Source: Candidatus Omnitrophota bacterium (GTDB lineage: Bacteria; Omnitrophota; Gorgyraeia; Zapsychrales; Zapsychraceae). Taken from it: a DNA stretch of 64,000 nt. Below the pieces are notes generated by a model. The model was not told where the DNA came from, searched no databases, and was given only the letters and a program-made list of their open reading frames with translations. Shown here one piece after another: positions 52,511 through 58,820 of the stretch (position 1 is its first letter; each line of letters begins with the position of its first letter). The stretch is from NCBI GenBank assembly GCA_020632495.1, contig JACKFL010000005.1:1054001-1118000 (forward strand), in the 5' to 3' direction. The position numbers and the translations under genes are program-made.

Positions 52511-52608
52511 GCGAGTCGGGATACGGGATATGTGATCCGTGATACGAACAGTCTGCTGCGGATTCACGCGCAAACTGTTCGTATCCCGTATCACGTATCC
52601 CGACTCGC
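52511..52608. repeat. Family B heptad inverted element, near-perfect hairpin
   Basis: GCGAGTCGGGATACGGGATA... ending GATACGAACAGT is mirrored by ACTGTTCGTATCCCGTATCA...CCCGACTCGC, leaving a loop of about 22 nt. It is the cleanest B copy. Confidence 0.85.
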
Positions 52609-52639
52609 CTCAACAATACACACAAGCAAGGAGCACAAA

Positions 52640-53731
52640 ATGACACGAGCATTCAACTTCAGCGCGGGACCGGCGGTATTGCCCGAAGAGGTCCTGAAAA
52701 AAGCGCAAAGCGAACTTCTAGACTACGATCACAGCGGCATGAGCGTGATGGAACTCTCGCACCGCGGCAAGGAGTTCATGGGCATCATCGAGAAGGCGGA
52801 AAAGGACCTGCGTGACATCATGGGTATCCCCAAGAACTATCGCGTCCTGTTTTTACAAGGCGGCGCGTCGCTGCAGTTTGCGATGATCCCCATCAACCTG
52901 ATGACCAAGAGTAAAAAGATCGACATGGTGCACACCGGACAGTGGACCAAGAAGGCCATCTCCGAGGCGAAGAAGTTCGGTACGGTCAACATCGTGGCCA
53001 GCTCCGAAGGCAGGAATTTCACCGAGATCCCCGCGCTCGATCCGGCCAAGTTCAGCAAGGACGCCGATTACTTTCACATCTGCACCAACAACACCATCTA
53101 CGGGACCAAGTTCGCCACACTGCCGGACACCGGTGACGTGCCGCTGGTGGCGGATATGTCGTCGAACATCCTCAGCGAGCCGGTCGACGTGAAGAAGTTC
53201 GGCCTGATCTTTGCCGGGGCCCAGAAGAATATCGGCCCGGCCGGGCTGACGCTGGTGATCGTGCGCGACGATCTGGTCGGCCATGCTCCGGCCGGGACGC
53301 CGACGCTGCTCGACTATAAGAACCTCGTTGAGGAGGAGTCGATGTGCAATACCCCGCCGTGTTTCGCCATCTACATGGCCGGACTGGTCTTCGATTGGAT
53401 TAAAAAGCAGGGGGGCCTGACCGAGATGCAGCGCCGTAATCAGGAGAAGGCCAAGCTGCTGTACGATTTTCTCGATGAGTCCAGCCTGTTCGACAGCCCG
53501 GTGAAGAAGGAATACCGCTCGCTGATGAACGTGCCGTTTATCACCGGTAACGAGGAGCTCGACGAAAAGTTCATCCGTGAGGCAGGCGACGCGAATTTAA
53601 CCACACTCAAGGGCCACCGTACCGTCGGCGGCATGCGCGCCAGTATTTACAACGCCATGCCCAAGGCGGGCGTGGAGGCGCTCATCGATTTTATGAAGGC
53701 ATTCGAAGAACAGGAGGCCGCCAATGTATAA
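52640..53731 (+). CDS. serC: Phosphoserine aminotransferase
   Basis: 363 residues, class V aminotransferase: FNFSAGPAVLPEEVL at the N-terminus, SVMELSHRGKEF, LFLQGGASLQFAMIP, and the PLP lysine in FGLIFAGAQKNIGPAG. GHRTVGGMRASIYNAMP near the C-terminus binds the phosphate. It converts 3-phosphohydroxypyruvate and glutamate to phosphoserine and 2-oxoglutarate. AGCAAGGAG precedes ATG 52640; the longer frame runs through the repeat and is rejected. Overlaps serA by 8 nt. Confidence 0.95.
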   Translation: MTRAFNFSAGPAVLPEEVLKKAQSELLDYDHSGMSVMELSHRGKEFMGIIEKAEKDLRDIMGIPKNYRVLFLQGGASLQFAMIPINLMTKSKKIDMVHTGQWTKKAISEAKKFGTVNIVASSEGRNFTEIPALDPAKFSKDADYFHICTNNTIYGTKFATLPDTGDVPLVADMSSNILSEPVDVKKFGLIFAGAQKNIGPAGLTLVIVRDDLVGHAPAGTPTLLDYKNLVEEESMCNTPPCFAIYMAGLVFDWIKKQGGLTEMQRRNQEKAKLLYDFLDESSLFDSPVKKEYRSLMNVPFITGNEELDEKFIREAGDANLTTLKGHRTVGGMRASIYNAMPKAGVEALIDFMKAFEEQEAANV

Positions 53732-54920
53732 GATCAAGAAGCTCAACAAAATCGCGCCGGAAGGGCTGGCGCTGTTCGATATGAACGACTATGAAATCGG
53801 CACCGAGATCAGCGCGCCGGAACTCATCATCCTGCGCAGTTTCGACATGCACGACATGGAACTCCCGCCGACGCTGCTGGGCATCGGCCGCGCCGGGGCC
53901 GGGGTTAACAATATTCCGGTCGACAAGTGCACCGAGCAGGGCATCGTGGTCTTCAACACGCCCGGCGCCAACGCCAATGCCGTGAAGGAAATCACCATCG
54001 CCGGCCTGCTGTTGGCCTCGCGCGACATCGTCGAGGGGATCAACTTCTCGGCCACGATCAAGGACAAGGGCGCCGAGGTGCCCGCGCTGGTGGAGGCCAA
54101 TAAAAAGCAGTTCGCCGGACAGGAGATCATGGGCAAGACCCTGGGTGTGATGGGCCTGGGCAAGATCGGGGTGATGGTGGCCAACGCCGCGCTCGATCTG
54201 GGCATGAACGTCATCGGTTACGATCCGTTCATCTCGGTGGAGGCCGCGTGGGGATTGTCGCGGGAGGTGAAGCGCGCCGAAGGGCTCGACGCCCTGGTGG
54301 CGCAGTCCGATTACATCACACTGCATACGCCGCTGATCGACGCCACCCGCGGGATCATCAACGCCGAGAAGTTCGGCCGCATGAAGAAGGGCGTGGCCAT
54401 TCTCAACTTCTCCCGCGGCGGGATCGTCAACAACGACGACCTGCGCCGGGCGATTGCCGACGGGATCGTGCGCCGTTACGTGACGGATTTTCCGGATGAG
54501 GACCTGCTGGCGATGGACAAAGTGATCAACATCCCGCATTTGGGGGCGTCCACCGAGGAAGCCGAGACCAACTGCGCGGTGATGGTCGCTCACCAGCTGA
54601 AGAACTTCGTGGAGACCGGCGTGATCAAGAACAGCGTCAACTTCCCGGACTGCAAACTCGAACCCAGCGCGGATTACCGGTTGACGGTGATGAACAGGAA
54701 CATCCCCAATATGGTGGGGCAGATTTCGTCGATATTGGCCAAAGCCGGGATTAATATCTCGGAGATGATCAATAAAAGCAAAGGCGACTATGCCTACAAC
54801 ATCATCGATATCGGATCGGAACCGACGCAGGCGGTGATTGAGGCGATTTATAATATTGACGGTATCGTGAAAGTGCGCTCGTTGGTGCTGAATAAGCAAT
54901 TAGTAAGCGCAAATTCGTGA
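53724..54920 (+). CDS. serA: D-3-phosphoglycerate dehydrogenase with ACT domain
   Basis: 398 residues. Catalytic domain with GIGRAGAGVNNIPVDKC, NAD loop GVMGLGKIGVMVANAALDLG, the substrate Arg in LNFSRGGIVNNDDL, and the HLGASTEEAE motif bearing the catalytic His. A C-terminal ACT domain (NIPNMVGQISSILAKAGINI) would allow serine feedback. First step of serine synthesis from glycolysis; it works with the overlapping serC. A serB-type phosphatase is not in the window. The stop falls right at the start of a B element. Confidence 0.94.
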   Translation: MYKIKKLNKIAPEGLALFDMNDYEIGTEISAPELIILRSFDMHDMELPPTLLGIGRAGAGVNNIPVDKCTEQGIVVFNTPGANANAVKEITIAGLLLASRDIVEGINFSATIKDKGAEVPALVEANKKQFAGQEIMGKTLGVMGLGKIGVMVANAALDLGMNVIGYDPFISVEAAWGLSREVKRAEGLDALVAQSDYITLHTPLIDATRGIINAEKFGRMKKGVAILNFSRGGIVNNDDLRRAIADGIVRRYVTDFPDEDLLAMDKVINIPHLGASTEEAETNCAVMVAHQLKNFVETGVIKNSVNFPDCKLEPSADYRLTVMNRNIPNMVGQISSILAKAGINISEMINKSKGDYAYNIIDIGSEPTQAVIEAIYNIDGIVKVRSLVLNKQLVSANS

Positions 54921-55139
54921 TACGGGATACGTGATACGGGATACGTGGTTGGCCCGTTGTGCTATGTTGGAAGAGTCCCTAATCCCAACATAGCACAACG
55001 GGAATAACCCGCGTGATTTCATGTCAAATTTGAGGTAAACTGTTCGTATCACTTATGGTTCGACTTCGCTCACCATCAGCGTTTTGGAGCGGAGTCAATC
55101 CCGAGCGGAGTCGAGGGATCCCGTATCCCATATCCCGAC
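54915..55139. repeat. Family B element with nested G element and 18-bp stem
   Basis: The left arm of TACGGGA words is followed by a perfect 18-bp stem, CCCGTTGTGCTATGTTGG (54953-54970) / CCAACATAGCACAACGGG (54985-55002). The right arm AAACTGTTCGTATCACTTAT is interrupted by a G element (55057-55118) and ends in TCCCGTATCCCATATCCCGA. Confidence 0.85.
55057..55118. repeat. G element nested in a B element
   Basis: GGTTCGACTTCGCTCACCAT ... GAGCGGAGTCGAGGGA, at the same position within the B right arm as the copy at 46043. Confidence 0.7.
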
Positions 55140-55168
55140 GGGCAATCAATTAGCCAGAAAGGAATTCC

Positions 55169-55525
55169 ATGAAACTCAAAACCATCCCCATACTCGCCCT
55201 CATACTGTTAATCGCGCCAGCCGCGCACGCGCAAGACGCCGATTCCGGCTACACCTGGCAAAACAAGATCGGCCGCGGATTTGTGAACATCTTCACGTGT
55301 CCGCTTGAGATCATCCGCGGGATCGATCTCACCTCCAAGAGCGAAGGCCCGCAGGTCGGCTGGACGATCGGCCTTCTGAAGGGCGTCGGCGGCACCGTCC
55401 TGCGCGTCGGGACCGGTGTGATCGACATCTTCACCTTCCCGTTCAATTTCCCCAACCCCGAAAAAGGACCTCTCATGGAGCCGGAGTATATTTGGCAGGA
55501 ATGGGACGGGCCGTATCATTGGTGA
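55169..55525 (+). CDS. Exosortase-associated-type small exported protein (TIGR04073-like)
   Basis: 118 residues with a signal peptide (IPILALILLIAPAAHAQD). The mature part has NKIGRGFVNIFTCPLEIIRG, a glycine-rich stretch (GLLKGVGGTVLRVGTGVIDI) and FPFNFPNP...EPEYIWQEWDG, matching the TIGR04073 family as I recall it, which occurs in exosortase-bearing genomes. Function unknown. AGAAAGGAATT precedes ATG 55169. No exosortase gene lies in the window. Confidence 0.75.
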   Translation: MKLKTIPILALILLIAPAAHAQDADSGYTWQNKIGRGFVNIFTCPLEIIRGIDLTSKSEGPQVGWTIGLLKGVGGTVLRVGTGVIDIFTFPFNFPNPEKGPLMEPEYIWQEWDGPYHW

Positions 55526-55558
55526 GTATGAGTGATTGTGGGCAAGTGCGCGTAGGGT

Positions 55559-55585
55559 GATCAGTGATGTGTGATCAGTGGGTTG
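55559..55585. repeat. Family F single arm
   Basis: GTGATCA/GTGATGT/GTGATCA/GTGGGTT, four heptads in tandem, without a visible inverted arm. Confidence 0.65.
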
Positions 55586-55637
55586 GCCCGTGCCGCTAGG
55601 CAGTTTTTGAAGAGTTGCCGAATTTCGTCCACATTGC

Positions 55638-55871
55638 AGCGGTTAGCGTCTAGCGGTTAGAGGGAATAGTTATAAGGGAACAGTGGGCTGAGATGATGGA
55701 GGGGCAGGGAGTGGCGCAAGTCACGAAACCTCGTCAGGTAAGGTCTAAGCGAAGCGAAGACCGAGTCCGTCAACCGAAGACTCTGCGGTTGACGGAAAAC
55801 TAAACGCTATCGACTAAACCCGAAATGTCACGTCCTGAACACTCGCCGCTAAACGCTATCCGCTAACCGCT
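55638..55871. repeat. Family A heptad inverted element
   Basis: The left arm AGCGGTTAGCGTCTAGCGGT and inner words GTGGCGCAAGTCACGAAACC are followed by a nested TCAACCGAAGACTCTGCGGTTGA hairpin region. The right arm is CTGAACACTCGCCGCTAAAC...TATCCGCTAACCGCT. It fills the gap between the TIGR04073-like gene and the minus-strand gene. Confidence 0.8.
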
Positions 55872-55891
55872 GGAACCAAGCACAAGTCGCA

Positions 55892-56569
55892 TCAAACCAC
55901 TTGAGCCGCCAATAATCGTTCAGCCTGCTCGCAAGTCTTCGCCACCAAGAATTTGTCATAAGGAATATCCCCCCGCAGATCCTGAAAATAAACAATATCC
56001 TCATTATCCGCCACCATGATAAACGCGATGTCATCGTTGGTGAAGTCTTCCAGCGCCACCGGCATGCGCCATTCGCGTTCGCGGGTGTGATCGACGGCGT
56101 CCTGGTCCTTCCAGTACTTGTGCTTGAATTCTTTATCCGAGTACGCCGGGACGAACGGCACCATGAACGCGGCGAACTTTTCGCTGTAGGCATAGCCCTG
56201 CGCCTTGGAGGTCACGAAGTTCTGCTGGTCGAGGTAGATGTCGGGGCGCATGTAAATCGCCGGGCCGCCGCCCTTGTTGAAGATGTACTTCTTGGAGAAG
56301 CCGATCGCGTAGGGGGAATACTTGTGGGCGTTGTCCATCAACGACGGCCACGTGCACTCGATAAAACAGCACGCCGGCACGTTCAGCCACGGCGTGGGGG
56401 TGGTGCGGATGTAGCGGTCGCGCAGGATCAGCGTCAGGCGCTGCTTGGCGTTCAACCGCGCGATCTCGCGCAGCCGTTCGTCGTCTTTGTTGTTGGGGTG
56501 ATCAATGCCCAGCGGCGGGCGGTCGGAGGTGAAGTGGACTACGTAGTCCGAGAAATCAGGACGTCCCAT
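55892..56569 (-). CDS. AbiGi-like abortive-infection antitoxin family protein (putative)
   Basis: 225 residues, the only clear minus-strand gene. Blocks: DYVVHFTSDR near the N-terminus, VPACCFIECTWPSLMDNAHK, YSPYAIGFSKKYIFNKGGGP, then TREREWRMPVALEDF and IAFIMVADNEDI. The pattern (short lead-in, a Cys/Phe strand, 'YGIGFSK' strand, REWR) resembles the AbiGi antitoxin family (PF10899) as I recall it. AAAAGGAGC precedes the start. No AbiGii-type partner is adjacent, so it may be an orphan; the assignment is tentative. It lies between repeat elements in an accessory-looking region. Confidence 0.5.
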   Translation of the reverse strand: MGRPDFSDYVVHFTSDRPPLGIDHPNNKDDERLREIARLNAKQRLTLILRDRYIRTTPTPWLNVPACCFIECTWPSLMDNAHKYSPYAIGFSKKYIFNKGGGPAIYMRPDIYLDQQNFVTSKAQGYAYSEKFAAFMVPFVPAYSDKEFKHKYWKDQDAVDHTREREWRMPVALEDFTNDDIAFIMVADNEDIVYFQDLRGDIPYDKFLVAKTCEQAERLLAAQVV

Positions 56570-56887
56570 GGGGATTGCTCCTTTTCGGGGGATGAGTAAA
56601 GAATATATAGCTATCTCGAAAGTGGAGAAAAGTAGAGATAAACAGAGATATATCCGGCGAAGCGGCCAAATGCAGATTTTGCCGCGCAGACGGATGGGAA
56701 TACCCCGGGTTGAAAGAATTCAACACCGAGGCGATTGTGCAGTAAAATGAGAACGCCGGTGCCCTCATGAAAATCAGCCTTTTTATGTGGTGTTTTTATT
56801 ATTGTAGGCCTGGCAATGGGTTGGGGAAAGGGGATTTTCTGGTTTTTTTAAATCCGCGGATTCGGCGACTGGCGGGAGGGGCGAGGG

Positions 56888-57030
56888 TGCTGAGTGATGT
56901 GTGGTGAGTGATGCTCCGGGAGCGCGGTTAAGGAATTTGTGCCGGACTCATTCTAACCTTCGTCCGTATGATAGATATCGATCTCCCCGGATCCCCGTAC
57001 CCTTGCTGTCATCACCCATCACCCATCACT
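56888..57030. repeat. Family F inverted element
   Basis: The left arm GTGCTGAGTGATGTGTGGTG... is answered by CATCACCCATCACCCATCAC about 100 nt downstream. Confidence 0.7.
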
Positions 57031-57100
57031 TCTTACGCCCCCCAGCGGCATCACCGATATGTAATTGATAATTCCAAACGCTCTTTCGCACCCAGAATGC

Positions 57101-57149
57101 TATACTACCCATCATGCCTGAAAAACAGCGGTTAGCGTTTAGCGGATAG
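57101..57149 (+). promoter_or_regulatory. Extended -10 and start codon cut off by a repeat element
   Basis: TGCTATACT (-10 at 57101-57106) is followed 7 nt later by ATG 57114. The frame reads MPEKQRLAFSG and stops in the A element. It was probably the start region of a longer gene, perhaps gtrA. Confidence 0.5.
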
Positions 57150-57310
57150 CGATTAGAGTGAATAGATATTTAGGGAATAGTGAGACAGGAAGTGGGAGGA
57201 AAGGCAGTGGCGCGAGTCGCGAAACCTCGACAGTTACTATCAACTACTATACTATACACAAAATGGCACATTCTGAACACTCGCCGCTAACCGCTCTCCG
57301 CTATCCGCTA
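57127..57310. repeat. Family A heptad inverted element
   Basis: The left arm is AGCGGTTAGCGTTTAGCGGA, the inner core GCAGTGGCGCGAGTCGCGAA, and the right arm CTGAACACTCGCCGCTAACC...CTATCCGCTA. It is 17 nt before the GtrA ATG. Confidence 0.82.
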
Positions 57311-57326
57311 AAAGGTACCCGCTAAG

Positions 57327-57716
57327 ATGGCGCACGGTCGTACTCGCATGGAGCTTGTCCGCTTCTTCGCCAGCGGCGCCGTGGTCATTGCCTGCGACGC
57401 GAGTGTTTATTTTTTGTTGCTGCACTTCAAGACCCCGGTGCCCGTGGCCAAGGCCGTCGGCTTTATCGCCGGCGGGGTGGTCGCCTTTCTGATCAACAAG
57501 CACTGGACCTTCCGGCGCAAAGTCACGCCCAAGGGCGAGTCCCCGAAGTTCATCGTCGCCAACACCTTGGCCATGGGGATCAACGTCAGCGTCAATTCCG
57601 GCATGATCCACCTCCTCGGCGGACACCTGCTGGTATCGCTGGTGACGGCGAAGGTGGCGACGTCGATGTTCACGTTTTGGGTGTTTAAGTACTGGGTGTT
57701 TAAGCACCGCGACTGA
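57327..57716 (+). CDS. GtrA family membrane protein
   Basis: 129 residues with four TM segments: VRFFASGAVVIACDASVYFL, AKAVGFIAGGVVAFLINKHW, FIVANTLAMGINVSVNSGMI and VTAKVATSMFTFWVFKYWVF. The NKHWTF motif after TM2 is the GtrA hallmark. GtrA-like proteins flip polyprenyl-linked sugars across the inner membrane. The present ATG has no ribosome site and sits 17 nt behind an A element, so the original N-terminus may have been displaced. Confidence 0.85.
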   Translation: MAHGRTRMELVRFFASGAVVIACDASVYFLLLHFKTPVPVAKAVGFIAGGVVAFLINKHWTFRRKVTPKGESPKFIVANTLAMGINVSVNSGMIHLLGGHLLVSLVTAKVATSMFTFWVFKYWVFKHRD

Positions 57717-57735
57717 TGACGGAAGTATTTATTAA

Positions 57736-57875
57736 ATCCGAATATCGAATATCGAAATCCGAAGGAAATCCGAATGGCCGAATTCTCAAATGACCGAATT
57801 CCAGAGTTTCGAACATTCGGTGATTAGAGAATTCGATATTCCTTCGAATATTCGAGGATTCGATATTCGATATTA
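57736..57875. repeat. Family D element 4, inverted orientation
   Basis: ATCCGAATATCGAATATCGA words, the core inverted (CCAGAGTTTCGAACATTCGG), then TCGATATTCGATATT. Confidence 0.78.
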
Positions 57876-57918
57876 ATCCGCACCCCACACGATCCCCCAA
57901 TCACAGATCACCGACATC

Positions 57919-57963
57919 TTGACACCCCACCGAACGGTGCTATACTGTTACTACATTGTAGTA
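57919..57963 (+). promoter_or_regulatory. Promoter and operator of the AbrB-type antitoxin gene
   Basis: TTGACA at 57919-57924 and TATACT at 57941-57946 (16-nt spacing). The 15-bp palindrome TACTACA-T-TGTAGTA at 57949-57963 covers the expected transcription start, a usual place for antitoxin autoregulation. Confidence 0.75.
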
Positions 57964-57981
57964 CCAAAAAGGAGTCCTCCC

Positions 57982-58209
57982 ATGATCAAAAAACTCACCC
58001 CCCACGGCAACAGCCAGGCACTGGTGATCGAGAAGGCGATTCTGCAACTGCTTAAGATTGATAAGGATACACCTCTCGAAGTCTCCACGGACGGTACCAA
58101 TATCATCATTTCCCCCATCCATGACAAGCGCCGCGAAAAAGCCTTCCGCGCCGCCCTGAAGAAGGTAAACAAAAACCACTCTAAGACGCTAAAGAATATG
58201 TCACAATAG
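57982..58209 (+). CDS. AbrB/MazE-family DNA-binding protein, orphan antitoxin
   Basis: 75 residues. The swapped-hairpin AbrB domain is visible in KKLTPHGNSQALVIEKAILQ and LLKIDKDTPLEVSTDGTNII, followed by a basic helical tail (RREKAFRAALKKVNKNHSKT) as in MazE-like antitoxins. AAAAAGGAG precedes ATG 57982. No toxin gene (PemK, VapC or RelE type) is found on either side; only repeats follow. Either the toxin was lost or it acts as a stand-alone regulator. Confidence 0.82.
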   Translation: MIKKLTPHGNSQALVIEKAILQLLKIDKDTPLEVSTDGTNIIISPIHDKRREKAFRAALKKVNKNHSKTLKNMSQ

Positions 58210-58224
58210 GGCGCGCGCTTATGA

Positions 58225-58480
58225 AATTCGAATATCGAATATCGAAATCCGAAACAAATCCAAATCTTCGAATCGTCGAGATGGTTCGACTTCGCTCACC
58301 ATCGCGCTAATGAGCGCTAGCAATCCCGAGCGTAGTCGAGGGACAAATCTGAATCACCGAATTTACCAATTTTCCAAATCAAGGCTCTGTGACATTGGGT
58401 GATTCGAAAATTCAATATTGTCTCGGGTTTCGGTGATTCGATATTGTTTCGAGTATTTGAACATTCAAAATTCGAGATTA
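58225..58480. repeat. Family D element 5 with nested G element
   Basis: ATTCGAATATCGAATATCGA words, G element at 58283-58343, then a second half with GGGTGATTCGAAAATTCAAT and CGATATTGTTTCGAG. Confidence 0.75.
58283..58343. repeat. G element nested in a D element
   Basis: GGTTCGACTTCGCTCACCAT, an inner GCGCTAATGAGCGC palindrome, and GAGCGTAGTCGAGGGA. Confidence 0.7.
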
Positions 58481-58570
58481 CCTCAGCGCCACCCTACGCG
58501 AACATAAGGTGCCAAATTGTCACCTCAAAAACCTCCTTCCGTATTGCCCTTTGTCGCCCCACATTAACTA

Positions 58571-58599
58571 TTGCCCAAATCCGCCCATTTTAGTAGAAT
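58571..58599 (+). promoter_or_regulatory. Candidate katG promoter
   Basis: TTGCCC at 58571-58576 and TAGAAT at 58594-58599, 17-nt spacing, 222 nt before the katG ATG with a D element in between. Confidence 0.45.
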
Positions 58600-58613
58600 A
58601 CCCCCTCTGACGG

Positions 58614-58629
58614 CACTTCTGGAGAAGTG
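58614..58629. promoter_or_regulatory. 16-bp palindrome behind the katG promoter
   Basis: CACTTCT-GG-AGAAGTG, about 8 nt past the likely transcription start; a possible operator for a peroxide regulator. It does not match a PerR box. Confidence 0.45.
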
Positions 58630-58647
58630 ACCAACCCCCTCTAAGAA

Positions 58648-58797
58648 AATCCGAAATCCGAATCTTCGAATATCGAAGGAATATCGAATCACCAAATGAC
58701 CAAATTATCAAAAAGCTGGATCATCCAGGAGTTTCGAACATTGGGTGATTCGAGAATTAGATATTCCTTCGGATTTCGATATTCGATATTCGAAATT
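58648..58797. repeat. Family D element 6
   Basis: ATCCGAAATCCGAATCTTCG words, the core AGGAGTTTCGAACATTGGGT, right arm TCGGATTTCGATATTCGATA. It ends 13 nt before the katG ribosome site. Confidence 0.78.
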
Positions 58798-58820
58798 AAT
58801 ACCGCACAAAGGAGTACCAC

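Larger units (their letters stand above)
56570..57326. other. Gene-free stretch with two repeat elements
   Basis: No convincing gene. It holds a family F element (56888-57030), an extended -10 with a start codon (57101-57116) and a family A element (57127-57310). AT-rich text at 56590-56640 shows no feature. Confidence 0.6.

Noticed and set aside
52469..52639. Upstream start for serC
   Set aside because: The extension reads through the rex remnant and a hairpin repeat; the conserved FNFSAGP start is at 52640.
56568..56750. Plus-strand 60-codon frame after the AbiGi-like gene
   Set aside because: No ribosome site or family signal; it overlaps the minus-strand gene's promoter area.
58399..58593. 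64-codon frame before katG
   Set aside because: It is built from D-family repeat words and has no ribosome site or similarity.
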